A DNA stretch of 64,000 nt, taken from Ursus arctos (lineage: Eukaryota; Chordata; Mammalia; Carnivora; Ursidae). Location of the stretch: positions 4,037,001 to 4,101,000 of the forward strand of contig NW_026622963.1 in assembly GCF_023065955.2 (NCBI RefSeq), in the 5' to 3' direction. Within the stretch, counting starts at the first letter, position 1. Each line of letters begins with the position of its first letter. Positions 40,821 to 52,431 of the stretch are shown piece after piece. Made by a program: the position numbers and the translations under genes. A model generated the notes under the pieces. It worked only from the letters and a program-made list of their open reading frames with translations, was not told the DNA's origin and ran no database searches.

Positions 40821-41883
40821 TTCTCCCAAAAAGCTTCTACTATTACCAACAATAGGATTTTCAAGTTGCTGTAGATGGCATTAGATAAACCTTCTTTGGT
40901 ATACCATCTCCAAACTTCCCAATTTAAAAGCTAATTAAGACACAGAAAAAGAAAAAAAAGAAAGAAAAAAAAACCCCAAACAACTCAGAACCTTTCAGAA
41001 AAAGTGCCAAACTGTTGGCAGGAGTCTGGGAGGAATTTTCCCTAATGACCGAGGGGGCCGGGCAGGCAGAGTGGCTCGGACGGTGGCCCGAGCATGCCTT
41101 GCCTTGGAAACTGACCCAGGACCTCCAGATGGAAAGCCTGCAGGGGGAAGGTGTGACCCTCACTCGCTGTTCGGGGTGGCTCTGGCAGGATCGCGGGGCA
41201 GCACCTCTTGTCCTGCAGGGACAGCTCTCCGAGGCTGTCACTGTCCCCGCTGCGCCCTTCCATGAGATGTGTCTGCCCACATCCGTAGACGGGCACTCGG
41301 CTCCTAGGAGGCCGGGAGCAGAGCGGGACTGGTGACGGGCCGTCCAGACGGCGAGCTGGTCTACCGCACCCGCACCACGAACAGTACGGCTCTCGTCGGC
41401 TGGACTTCACACCCAGTCCCGCAGATGTATCGGACTCACTCACTTGTACTGATCCACTTGGAGGGCCTTTGGCTCTCCGTCGGGAGAGGAGAATACCTTT
41501 GTATTCATTCTGACACGTTGGGTCTTCTTTTCTTGTTTGGGCTTTGTTCTCATATTTTGGCCTATGTCTTCTCTTTTTTATATTCCTTTTGTTGTTGTTG
41601 TGTTTTTGTTTTGTTTTGTTTTGGCCTTCTGTGATATGCACCATGTTATATTTGTTTTTGTCTTCTGTGATTTGGAAAGCATACAGCCTATTGTTTTAAT
41701 CCTTCGACACTTTCAAGATTGTAAAACATTTCCTTGAATCTACATTTCTCTGTCAGATTCCAGATATATCCGTCGTTTCTGCTTCTGTTACCAGAGAAGC
41801 CGAGGAGCTCCCCGCTTGTCTGCCTCCCCTCAGAGGCTCAGATGATCGTATCTCTCTTCTCAAAGACTACATAGGTCTTCTTT
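40821..41883. other. Intergenic DNA, no gene seen
   Basis: An A-rich stretch at 40945-40975, GC-richer sequence at 41040-41420 and T/TTTTG-rich sequence at 41570-41640. No supported gene or named repeat. Confidence 0.4.
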
Positions 41884-42087
41884 TTTTATTTTTTAAAGAT
41901 TTTATTCATTCATTTGACAGAGAGAAAAAGCGAGCGTGTGCACAAGCAGGGGGAGCGGCAGAGGGAGAGGGAGAAGCAGACTCCCCACTGAGCAGGGAGC
42001 CCGATGCAGGGCTCGATCCCAGGACCCTGGGAACACGACCTGAGCCGAAGGCAGATGCTTAACCACTTGAGCCACCCAGGCGCCCCC
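41884..42087 (-). mobile_element. CAN-SINE
   Basis: Complete reverse copy from a T tail to GAGCCACCCAGGCGCCCC. Perfect ATAGGTCTTCTTTTTTT target-site copies lie on both sides, indicating a recent insertion. Confidence 0.95.
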
Positions 42088-42204
42088 ATAGGTCTTCTTT
42101 TTTTGAACATTGGTTATGAATTTCATGTTCACATGTTAACACTGCTTATAAAGATTTACGTTGAATTCTGTAAATTGAAGTGGTCTCCACATATACCGAA
42201 CGTT

Positions 42205-42660
42205 CCAGTTACTATGGCCGCACAAATTACCCCAAAACGGAATGGCTTCAAACAGCAACCCCTTACTATCTCTTGCGGTTTCTGTGCATGGGGAAGTTAG
42301 ATTACGGCAAGGAAGGCTTGTCTCTCCTCTGCAATGTCTGAGGCCTCAGCAGGAAGACTTAAAAGCTGGAGTGTCTAGCTTGGTTTCATCATCTGAGGTA
42401 TGCTTGGTGCTGGCTGTCACCCCGCTGGGGACCTGGCCGGGGCTGTTCGACAGAACTCCCACACATGGCCTCTCCTGTAGTCTGGCCATCCTCACGATAT
42501 AGGGGCTGAGTTCCAAGGGCCAGTGTCCCCAGAGACAGAGAGAGAGAGAGCCAGGGGGAAGCCATATTGCCCTTCATGACCAAATCTCAGAAATCATTCA
42601 GTCGCTTCTGCTGTATCCAGTGGTTGGGGCCGCTACAAACATCCGCCTAAATTCAATAGA
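42205..42660 (-). repeat. LTR-like ancient repeat (MaLR-type or similar)
   Basis: CACAAATTACCCCAAAACGG, ATGGCTTCAAACAGCAACC and TCTTGCGGTTTCTGTGC resemble the reverse of an old LTR (the 'gtggcttaaaacaac' pattern). Family not certain. Confidence 0.4.
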
Positions 42661-42717
42661 AGTGTGTCAACATCACCCTGTAAGATGAGGATGTGGGATG
42701 CTCACACGTATGCACAC

Positions 42718-42754
42718 GTGTACATATATGTACATATACATACATACATACATG
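42718..42754 (+). repeat. (ACAT)n/(TA) microsatellite
   Basis: Imperfect ACATATAT/ACATACAT units. Confidence 0.85.
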
Positions 42755-42810
42755 TTGGCGTGATCATGTTTGAAAAATACAATGAGCCACACCGCATTTC
42801 CTTAAATTCT

Positions 42811-43009
42811 TTTTTTTTTTTTTTATTTGAGAGAGAGAGAGTGCGCACGAGCCTGGGGTCGGGGTTGAGGAGGGGCAGAGGGAGAGAGAGACTCTTAAGC
42901 AGGCTCCACACTGGAGCCCTGGCAGGGTTCGATCTCATGACCCTGAGATCATGACCCGAGACACAATCAAGAGGCAGATGCTTAACCGACTGAGCCACTC
43001 AGGCGCCCC
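42811..43009 (-). mobile_element. CAN-SINE
   Basis: T tail, purine-rich body and GAGCCACTCAGGCGCCCC head. Target-site copies ATTTCCTTAAATTCTT and ATTTCCTTGAATTCTT. Confidence 0.95.
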
Positions 43010-43470
43010 AATTTCCTTGAATTCTTGATTTTGATTTATGTTTCAGGCAGTTGGGAGTAGGTATTTGAGAAATTCTTTCAGGAAACGTGCATAAGTGAAT
43101 ATCTGAAATCATCCAGAGAGTCGTAACATGTGGCATGTGAAACTGCCATTTCCTTTTTTCATTTTAAAAATTATAAAAGTAATACAAGTACATGGTAAAT
43201 AATTCAAATGTTGCAAAAAATGAAAATCCTTCATAGCTTTAATATGCCAGAGATAAACACTGTTAACAGTTTGGTATTTATTCCTGTACATTTTTCTATA
43301 TACATTTTAGCATATGTTATTATTACTCTCAGGTGGGATGGTATTATCCATATTGTTTTTTCGCTTGCTTGAAGGAGGGCATTCCCTTTCTACTCCACTT
43401 TTCTAAGTGAACAGTGAGTGTTTCCTCTTGTCAGTCACGGGTAGCCTGACCAGCTGGATCTGGTATATTC
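43010..43470. repeat. Ancient interspersed repeat, family uncertain
   Basis: AAAATTATAAAAGTAATAC, GAGATAAACACTGTTAACAG and TTTGGTATTTATTCCTG match a widespread old repeat with 'acccagagataaccactgttaac'. Name not recalled with confidence. Confidence 0.4.
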
Positions 43471-43480
43471 ATATCTGAGA

Positions 43481-43579
43481 TGTGGAGCCCAACAGGGCTT
43501 GAACTCACGACCCTGAGATCGAGACCTGAGCTGAGATCAAGGGTCTCACCCTTAACTGACTGAGCCACCCAGTCACCCC
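43481..43579 (-). mobile_element. CAN-SINE head, truncated copy 1
   Basis: Only the tRNA-related part: CTTGAACTCACGACCCTGAG ... TTAACTGACTGAGCCACCC. The pyrimidine body and tail are absent. Confidence 0.75.
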
Positions 43580-43594
43580 GCAATATTTTAAAAA

Positions 43595-43686
43595 TCAAGT
43601 AGGCTCCACACCTATCCTGGGGCTTGAACTCATGACCCTGAGATCAAGAATCACATGCTCTACCCGCTGAGCCAGCCAGGTGCCCC
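43595..43686 (-). mobile_element. CAN-SINE head, truncated copy 2
   Basis: GGGCTTGAACTCATGACCCTG ... CGCTGAGCCAGCCAGGTGCC lies right next to the first head in the same orientation, making a tandem pair of tRNA-like heads. Confidence 0.75.
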
Positions 43687-44224
43687 TGCATTTTCCTTTA
43701 AACCGGTTGTCATCTTCCTGGGTCCCTGATATGTAAGGCGTTAAATGAAATGTTTAACGTGTTCATTTTGTAGTTGTACAAGTGTAATGGTTTTACCTTC
43801 TTAAAAAAATTATCCTTTAACTGTCCTTTCCTGAAACGTTGAGAAATGGCGCATTCAGCGTTACCTATAACACACAGCAAGCATGATACAATGCTACTTA
43901 CGGGCAATAGAATTCATGTATGTATGTACAGTGTGATTAGAACTACATTGAACATTCTTAAGAAAAAAAGACTGGAAAAGATACACCAAAGTGTGTTAGA
44001 CTGCTTGATACACTTTTTGTTATCAAATTCCAAAAAATTTAAAATATATACTTTTGTTACAGAAGCCCAGTGAGGTTAAAGTCCAAACCTTGATTTTATT
44101 GATGGAGTGATGATTGTTCTATGGATCTTGAAGGGCTCCGGGAGCATCCTGTCCTCCACACAGCCACTGGGGGCAACATCGAGTTCTGGGGGGGGGCATA
44201 TGATGATAGTAATGGTAATAATAA
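43687..44224. other. Intergenic AT-rich DNA, nothing recognised
   Basis: No gene or named repeat. A GGTAATAATAATAAAG run lies near 44213. Confidence 0.4.
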
Positions 44225-44425
44225 TAAAGTAATGAGCATGTACTGTCCCGGGAATTGTGGTAAGCAGTATCTAACTGGACCCTCCCAAAAGCTCTTTGAA
44301 GTAGGTACTATTTAATAATATTCCCATTTTACAGATGAAGAAACTGAGGGAGTTAGGAAACTAGGAGGTTTGGTGACTTGTCCAACCAGCACGTGGTGAA
44401 GCGCGAATGGAAACTCAGGCTAACT
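44225..44425 (-). repeat. MIR SINE
   Basis: TAATGAGCATGTACTGTCCC, CCCATTTTACAGATGAAGAA, ACTGAGGGAGTTAGG and GACTTGTCCAACCAGCACG. Confidence 0.8.
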
Positions 44426-46039
44426 CCCTGGCTACCCTGCGTCATGTGACAAACATTGGAAAGTCAGTCCTGGGATCCCCTTCTGAAAAATCAACCCCAA
44501 TGCTGAACCCAAGCTCTCGACTTCGGTTCATCCAGGAAGCAGTTATTGAACCTTCCACTTCCCAGGCCCTCAGGATAAGACAGGCTGAGTCTTTCCAGGA
44601 ACTCCGGAGCTGGGAGGAGCTGGCAGGGATGGAAGCAAGAAAGGAGGGGTGCTGCGGAGGGAGGGGAGGGACAGGAGATACTTCCAGCTGGAGGTGATGC
44701 CAACTTGAGTCTCCAAGGAGGGGAAGAGCCAGCCTGTTGAAGGGGTTATGGGGGAGGTACGGACAGTCAGGGCAGAAGAAGAGCCTGAGCAGAGGGATAA
44801 ACATAAAACAGCAGAGAAGTACAGTAAGGACGTTCATTCCAGCATTGCTGTCCCCTTACCTCCAGTGCCCCCACCTATCCCCTTCCCCAGTTACCAGAAA
44901 GCCATTTTGTTCAGTGGAAAGGCGGGCATAGTCATCGTCAGGTGGGCACCTGAACATGCCAATCAGGGCCCACTTCTCCAGGATGTTTGGGCTTGGGTCA
45001 GATCGTCCCTCCCCAAAGCCTAATGGCCAAAGACCCAGCCTGGAACCAGTCGTGGCAGTGGTGTGCAGAGGGCGTCAGGAGTATGAGAAGCAAGAGGGGA
45101 GAGTGAATGAGGAGAGTGAGAAGACCAGGCTATGGGAAATCTGAGCAATGGGTCCACACACCCTGAGGTCCAGCAGTATGCCCAGCATGGCGTTCCATGA
45201 CACATGCCAAGTCTTTTCATAATTCACTTCTCATTTCCTTTAACCCGAGGCAGTGCTCCCGAGACTTCCAAGGGCCGCTGTCCTGCCCCAGCCCCTGTGA
45301 GAAGCAGATCGTGTAAGCCCCCCCCCTACAGTTGAGGGGCCTGGGTGGGCTGCCTGCCGGAGGCCAGGCAGGGCACAGGCCGGCTGCAGCTGATGACTCA
45401 CGGTCTGGCTTGAAAGGTGTCTTCTAAGATTCAGACAAAGCTGCAGGAAATGGTGGGCTCGATGGCCGGAGGCCGAGCAGGCTCAGGGGCTGGCATGGCC
45501 ACGAGGGGCCGGGTGCCCGCTGAAGTTGCAGGGGAGTAGAGATGGTAGGTGAGAAAGGAAGCTGGGTGGGAAAAGGTAACTGAGTGGGTGCCCTGGGGTC
45601 AGAGGCAGACACACAGACACACAGAGAAGCAGACACAGTAGCCAAATCTCAGAACTGCTGGGTTTCTGGTCCTTCCTGAGGCTGGACTAGGGTCTTCACT
45701 GTGTCTTCATAACCGTTCCGCCTCTTTCCTGGGGGTATCCTGGGTCCCCACACTTCTCTCATACAGCCTACAGAACCGAAAGCCGTGACTTCTGCTGCTG
45801 GCTGGGCTCCTCCCTTCCTCTGTGACTTTCTGGTTTTCCTCTTAGAAGGAACATGAAACTTCAGGTTGGGTTCACCTTGCTGTCCTGGTGTCTGCATATT
45901 GGGATCTTGCCTCAGCCACTAAAACTCACCCATGGGCGACTTGGACCCCACTTTCCTTGGCTCTCAAACGGCCATCCCGCAGCAAGCGGGATATGTATAT
46001 ACACATATATCTGAATCCTGTGCTCCCGGAAGTTGGCGA
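44426..46039. other. Intergenic DNA, no gene seen
   Basis: Moderate GC, unique-looking. Short open frames on both strands lack support. No repeat recognised with confidence. Confidence 0.4.
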
Positions 46040-46320
46040 TGGTTAAGAAATCCCCTTACCCCTTTAAGTTTGGGGGAATCAGCTAACTGCACAGGACCCC
46101 CCTTGCTCTGCCCATTCCCAGAAAAACCCATCTCCATCCTTTCTTACTACTCCCATAAGACTTGCTGATGACTCCCTTGTTTACCTGCCTTTCTAAAACC
46201 CCAGGCCCCTCCCTTTTCTTTGACCCGGTCCTGGCGCTCACCAATGAACGTTCTGTCTACTGCAATAGCCTGTATAAAATCTTCATTGTCTGGTGCCTTT
46301 TGCTTTTACAATTACCAGAG
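46040..46320 (+). repeat. LTR-like sequence, unclassified
   Basis: TTCTGTCTACTGCAATAGCC, CTGTATAAAATCTTCATTG and TCTGGTGCCTTTTGC resemble the TATA/poly(A) end of an endogenous retroviral LTR. Weak; family unknown. Confidence 0.3.
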
Positions 46321-46532
46321 GTTGCTGGAATCATCAGTTGGGCGGGCTATCCAGAGTTCCAGGTTCCAGTCCTGGATCACCCAAGCCTGAGTTCCCCTTT
46401 TGGCAGGTTTCAGGTCTCCTGTGGAAGCTCGCTAAGGGCCTCTTGCTCGCAGGATGCCTGAGTGGCAACTCAGTCCCCCAGCCTTGCTCAGGGAGGCGGG
46501 GCCGACAGAGCAGCTGTAACTTTTGCACGCCG

Positions 46533-46546
46533 CCACCAGAGGGCGG
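46533..46546 (+). promoter_or_regulatory. Candidate CTCF site
   Basis: CCACCAGAGGGCGG satisfies every position of the core CCASYAGRKGGCRS and lies in a short CpG-rich patch. Confidence 0.5.
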
Positions 46547-47319
46547 CGGCTCCGCGGAGGAGGGCCCTGGCTTCTGCTCTGGCAGGTTCCTGCAGAGCCT
46601 CTAAAATGGGCTTTGCAGTGGACGCCGCGCTGCGTTTTCCGCCCTCCAGCGCATTTCTCAGCTTCTCCTACTGCTTTTCCCATCCCCTCCCCGCACTCCA
46701 GGCGCCCCTCTGTGCTCCCGCACCCCGAGAGTCCTCCTCTGCTGATGCCCATCACAAAACTGTTGAGTGAGCTGAAGCCAGCCCAAAAGCCAGTCTGGAG
46801 TCTCTAGGCCTCCAGCGCTTATCTGGTGACAAGGTCTCTCTCTTCCCCTCTCGTGGCCCTCTGGCCCCCTTCTCCACTGGGGACATGTTGAAGAATCCCC
46901 GCAGCTGGGAAATAGGAAGGAGAGTCAGAGGCGGGACCCTAAGAGGACTGTTCTGGGCACAGCACTTAACTACCAACGCTTAGGAGCATCACGATGGCCC
47001 CTTAAAGTGGGCACGGCAGGAACGGTTACGCCATCGGAAAGATGGAGAAACAGGCTCCCGGAGAGAAAAAGTGATTCTCCTCTGGTCGCACCGCTCGCAA
47101 AGGGCAGGAGTGGGGCAAGAACTCAGTTCTCCGGGCCCCAAACCTGGAGCCCTGCGGGCGGCGTGGAACAATCAAGAGATAGTTGGCGCTTTGGCAAAAT
47201 TAAACGGGAGCCTCCTGCAGAAAGGGGCCCTGGGCACCTCTCGGGGCAGAGACCCAAATGCAGCCGCTGGGACCAGTCAGCTGGTGCAGGGCTGTGTACT
47301 GACTGACACGGTAGGGTGA
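46547..47319. other. Intergenic DNA with a MIR
   Basis: A diverged reverse MIR lies at about 46960-47140 (AAGATGGAGAAACAGGCTCC). The rest is unique-looking, with no gene. Confidence 0.4.
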
Positions 47320-48170
47320 TCACGTTTGCCTTTTCTCAGTGTACGTGTCTACACACACGTTTTCACAGCAAATATACATGCAAAACCCAGACTGTCCACA
47401 GTGGCCGGCTCTGGTGGTTGACATAGCAGGAGTGGGGGGAGGATTTTCATTTTCTCCGAACCGTTCAAATTATTCACTACTATACGTATGTATAAAGCGT
47501 ATATAACACAGAAAGAAAACCAAGTCAGTATTTCTGTCTGACAAAAAGGAACACCTCCGTGTTAAAGTATTGGAAAATACGGAAGGGAATGAAGAAAATC
47601 ACATTCATCAGCAGTGTTCCTCCCCCTCCTAGACATTGATGTTTTTCTTTCTGGTTGGTTTCTTTCTCCACAAAACATGGATAACAGTATTAACTGTTCA
47701 GAAACGTTGTGAGGATTGAGAGAATGTATACAATAGCTAACATTCCAGACGTGTTAACTCTTTCTCTACATAACGAATTCAGCACCAGACTATATATGGT
47801 TCAGATGCTGTTTTCACTTATTTTTCATGGACAGTTTCTCATGTCAACCAGCCTTTAAAAATTATAGTGTTCGTGATTGCACAAAATGGCATTATATTTA
47901 AGTACAATGTGTTGAACTCATCCCCTGTTGTTGAACCTTCGGATGGTTTCCAGTTTTTGCTGTTAAAATAACAGTGAGATTAACATCTTTAAACATCTCT
48001 CCTTGTCAGCATTTCTGATTACTTCCTTAGATGGATTTCTAGAGGCAGGATTACTGGGACAAAGGGTGCAAATATTTTTCAGGCTTTTGATTCGGGTTAC
48101 CAAATTGCTTCCCAGAAGATCTTGCCAATTTACACTCCCACCTGCAGCGTGTGAGAATGCCTGTCCCACA
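47320..48170. repeat. Ancient interspersed repeat, family uncertain
   Basis: GATGGATTTCTAGAGGCAGG, ATTACTGGGACAAAGGGTGC, CCAAATTGCTTCCCAGAAG and CAATTTACACTCCCACCTGC match a common old mammalian repeat ('ggattgctgggtcaaagggt'). Name not certain. Confidence 0.5.
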
Positions 48171-48690
48171 GCACACAAAGGAGGGATTTTTTGGGGATGG
48201 GTGAGATTTGATTATGTTGTTGGACCAAGGAGAAGCAGCCCCGTAGGGAGAGAGAGTTTGAATTTCAGGAGAGAGAGGGATGGTCTAGAGGAGTGAGGTC
48301 CCTGGGAGAAAGGGAGGAGGCTTGGCGGCATGCTCCGTAGGGATTGCCTTGGACTCAGAGGGGACACCTCAGGTTCTGAGACTGGGGGAAAGTGGTGTGA
48401 CTGGATGTGGACAGGCAGCCATGGGCAGGTAGGTGAGACTCAAGGGAGGTAGGCCCTAGGGGTTTCCTTTTCTCGATAAAACAGGAGGCTGAGTTCAAAG
48501 GTATGTGGTGAGGGCTGAGGAGGGGGACTTGAGGGGAGGCAGCCCTTTTACCTACAGAGATTAACAGGGTTGACAGCCGGGTCCAGGTACCCCATATGTG
48601 GTGCCACTCTTCTTAGGGGCTATGTGTATTTTCTCTACCGTGCGCAGCCACCTGGGGAAGGTAAGACTTGTATTCACTGATTCATTTTAT
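48171..48690. other. Intergenic DNA, nothing recognised
   Basis: G-rich, unique-looking sequence with no gene or repeat that I can name. Confidence 0.4.
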
Positions 48691-48892
48691 TGTTTTAAAG
48701 ATTTACTTATTTGAGAGAGAGAAAGAGAGCACATGAGCAGGGAGTGGGGCAGAGGGAGAGGGAGAGACAGAATCTCGCAGACTGCACACTGAGCACGGAG
48801 CCCAACAGGGGCCCAATTCCACGACCCCAAGATCGCGACCTGAGTCGAAACCAAAAGTCAGACCTTAACCGACGGAGCCACCCAGGCACCCC
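48691..48892 (-). mobile_element. CAN-SINE
   Basis: AAGATTTACTTATTTGAG, purine body and GAGCCACCCAGGCACCCC head. Diverged TGTATTC target-site copies. Confidence 0.9.
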
Positions 48893-49405
48893 TGTATTCG
48901 TTTATTTAAACCAACTTCTTCAAAATGTGTGGTTAACACTAGAACAATGGGGCTGGCAAGGTCATGGTAATAAACGTTTATGAATTTCTGAAGCTGCACC
49001 AGACTCTCCAGGAACAGTTAATTCCTATCTTACATAAGTTTCTCCAGAAAACTAGAAAAGACCAAATACTGCCCAGATCGCTCTATGAACCCAGTGTAAT
49101 CTGGATTCTAAAATCAGTAAAGACAAAGCAATCAGTGAAAAGAATAGGCTCCTTTCACCTATGATATAAATATAAAAATCCCTATTAAAATATCAGCTAA
49201 CTAATCCAATTATGTATTTAAAACATACATTTTGATCAAGTAGGATTTATTCCAGGAACTCTGAGCTGGCTCCACATCAGAAATCACCCCATGAATAAAG
49301 GACAAATACCATACAATTATCTCAATTCATTGATGAAGAAAAACTTTTGATAAAGTTCATCACTCATTTATGGATATAGGGGAGACATCCTTAACTTGGT
49401 AAAGG

Positions 49406-49407
<2 letters not shown>

Positions 49408-49439
<32 letters not shown>

Positions 49440-49595
49440 GAGTTTACTTATTTATTTGACAGAGAGAATACAAGCAGGGGGAGCGGCAGGCAGAGAGAGA
49501 GGGAGAAGCAGACGCCCCGCTGAGCAGGGAGCCTGACATGGGGCTCGATCCCAGGACCCTGAGATTATGACCTGAGCTGAAGGCAGACACTTAGC
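49408..49595 (-). mobile_element. CAN-SINE, head-truncated, with (TA)n
   Basis: A (TA)11 run and T tail, then the SINE body to GGCAGACACTTAGCC. The terminal head is missing. CTTGGTAAAGGTTATA and CCTGGTGAAAGTTATA look like target-site copies. Confidence 0.85.
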
Positions 49596-49922
49596 CCTGG
49601 TGAAAGTTATACGGCAAAAGCTTAAGGCAAACATTTACTTAATGAAGAGATGTTAAGTGCATTCTTCTAAGATCTGGAATGAAATACAGAATCCAACTAT
49701 AGTGCTACTATTCAGTACGTAATAATGGACATTTTTGGCCAAAGGATCAGGGAAGAAGGAATAGGAGATACAAGGATGAGAAGAGATAAAAACAATTATT
49801 ATATAAAGATAGTATTTTCACTTCCCTTGAAAAACAAAGAGAATCAACAGACAGATTGTTAAACCTATTAAGAGTTCAGTCGAATCACTAGATACGAGAT
49901 TAACCTAAAAAAAGAAATCCTT

Positions 49923-50145
49923 GGGGCACCTGGATGGCTCAGTTGGTTAAGTGTCGGACTTTTGATAGCAGCTCAGGTCATGGTCTCAGGGTGGTGAAAT
50001 TGAGCCCCTTGTGGGGCTCCATGCTCTGTGGGGAGTCTGCTTGAGATTCTTTCCCTCTCCCTTTGTGCCTCCCCCCACTTGTCTTTCTCTCTCTCAAATA
50101 AATAAATAAATAAATAAATAAATAAATCTAAAAAAAAAAAAAAAA
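49923..50145 (+). mobile_element. CAN-SINE
   Basis: GGGGCACCTGGATGGCTCAG head, (AAAT)n and a long A tail. AAGAAATCC copies on both sides. Confidence 0.92.
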
Positions 50146-50307
50146 AGAAATCCGTAACATTTCTCTTCACCAGCAGTAACCAACTTCTGGGAGAAAGGGA
50201 TCGAAACAGCATGTAGAACGTCAAGGACGAACGTGACTAAGAATATACGAGAAACCTACAGAGAGAACTTTAAACTTTAATAAAGGATGTAGAAACCAAC
50301 CTGAATA

Positions 50308-52431
50308 TATTATTCAACATAGTACTAGAAGTCCTTGCAACAGTAATCAGATGACAAAAAGGGATCAAAGGTATTCAAATCGGCAAAGAAGAAGTCAAAA
50401 TGTCTCTCTTCGCAGATGACATGATACTCTATATGGAAAACCCAAAAGAAGCCACTCCCAAACTATTAGAAGTTATAGAGCAATTCAGTAATGTGGCAGG
50501 ATACAAAATAAATGCTCAGAAATCAGTTGCATTTCTGTACACGAATAACGAGACCGAAGAAAGAGAAATTAGGGAATCCATCCCATTTACAATAGCACCA
50601 AAAACCATACGTTACCTTGGAATTAACTTAACCAGAGACGTAAAGGACCTATATTCTAGAAACTATAAATCACTCTTGAAAGACATTGAGGAAGACATGA
50701 AAAGATGGAAAGATATTCCATGCTCATGGATCGGAAGAATTAACATAGTTAAAATGTCCATGCTACCCAGAGCAATCTACACTTTCAATGCTATCCCGAT
50801 CGAAATATCAAGGACATTTTTCAAAGAACTGGAACAAATAGTCCTTAAATTTGTATGGAAACAGAAAAGGCCCCGAATCGCCGAGGAACTGTTGAAAAGG
50901 AAAAACAAAGCTGGGGGCATCACAATGCCGGATTTCGAGCTGTACTATAAAGCTGTGATCACAAAGACAGCATGGTACTGGCACAAAAACAGACACATAG
51001 ACCAATGGAACAGAATAGAGAGCCCAGAAATGGACCCTCGGCTCTTTGGGCAACTAATATTTGATAAAGCAGGAAAAAACATCTGGTGGGAAAAAGACAG
51101 TCTCTTCAATAAATGGTGCTGGGAAAATTGGACAGCTACATGCAAAAGAATGAAACTTGACCACTATCTCACACCATACACAAAAATAAACTCCAAATGG
51201 ATGAAAGACCTCGATGTGAGACAGGAATCCATCAAAATTCTAGAGGAGAACATAGGCAGCAACCTCTACGACATCGGCCAAAGCAAACTTTTTCATGATA
51301 CATCCCCAAAGGCAAGAGAAACAAAAGATAAAATGAATTTATGGGACTTCATCAAGATTAAAAGTTTCTGCACAGCCAAGGAAACAGTCAGAAAAACTAA
51401 GAGGCAGCCCACGGAATGGGAGAAGATATTTGCAAATGACACTACAGATAAAGGACTGGTATCCAAGATCTACAAAGAACTTCTCAAACTCAATACACGA
51501 GAAACAAATAAACAAATCAAAAAATGGGCAGAAGATATGAACAGACACTTTTCCAATGAAGACATACAAATGGCTAACAGACACATGAAAAAATGTTCAA
51601 AATCATTAGCCATCAGGGAAATTCAAATCAAAACCACACTGAGATACCACCTTACGCCAGTTAGAATGGCAAAAATAGACAAGGCAAGAAACAACAATTG
51701 TTGGAGAGGATGTGGAGAAAGGGGATCCCTCCTACATTGTTGGTGGGAATGCAAGTTGGTACAGCCACTCTGGAAAACAGTGTGGAGGTCCCTTAAAAAG
51801 TTAAAAATTGAACTACCCTATGACCCAGGCATTGCACTACTGGGTGTTTACCCCAACGATACAGAGGTAGTGAAGAGAAGGGCCATATGCACCCCAATGT
51901 TCATAGCAGCAATGTCCACAATAGCTAAATCATGGAAGGAGCCGAGATGCCCTTCAACAGATGACTGGATTAAGAAGTTGTGGTCCATATATACAATGGA
52001 ATATTACTCAGCCATCAGAAAGAACGATTTCTCAACATTTGCTACAACATGGACGGCACTGGAGGAGATAATGCTAAGTGAAATAAGTCAAGCAGAAAAA
52101 GACAACTATCATATGATTTCTCTCATCTATGGAACATAAGAACTAGGATGATCGGTAGGGGAAGAAAGGGATAAAGAAAGGGGGGGTAATCAGAAGGGGG
52201 AATGAAACATGAGAGACTATGGACTATGAGAAACAAACTGAGGGCCTCAGAGGGGAGGGGGGTGGGGGAATGGGATAGACGGGTGATGGGTAGTAAGGAG
52301 GGCACGTATTGCATGGTGCACTGGGTGTTATACACAACTAATGAATCATCGAGTCTTTCATCGGAAACCGGGGATGTACTGTATGGTGACTAACATAATA
52401 TAATAAAAAATCATTAAGAAAAAAAAAAGAA
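50308..52431 (+). mobile_element. Young 5'-truncated L1 (carnivore L1), 2.1 kb
   Basis: It starts inside ORF2 (TATTCAACATAGTACTAGAAG) and runs through the ORF2 stop at 52139 and the 3'UTR, to a tail TATAATAAAAAATCATTAAG plus A run. A 17-bp target-site duplication AGAAACCAACCTGAATA at 50291-50307 and 52432-52448 defines it exactly. The 3'UTR carries a G-rich run at 52252-52273. Low decay suggests a recent insertion. It cannot move by itself because the 5' half is missing. Confidence 0.93.
50400..52139 (+). pseudogene. L1 ORF2p C-terminal half (reverse transcriptase palm to Cys-rich end)
   Basis: An uninterrupted frame of 579 codons from the ATG at 50400 to the natural ORF2 stop TAA. It contains the reverse transcriptase catalytic motif [10 protein letters not shown] at residues 4-13, then [15 protein letters not shown] and the C-terminal Cys-rich segment [20 protein letters not shown] near residue 434. 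ORF2p nicks target DNA and reverse-transcribes L1 RNA. The endonuclease and the first part of the RT are absent. Upstream in the same frame a TGA at 50352-50354 stands where Arg (CGA) is expected, a likely CpG transition. The ATG is internal and probably not a real start. This is a dead fragment. Confidence 0.88.

Noticed and set aside
50400..52139. 579-codon frame as a host gene
   Set aside because: It is the C-terminal half of L1 ORF2p, bounded by a target-site duplication and lacking its 5' half.
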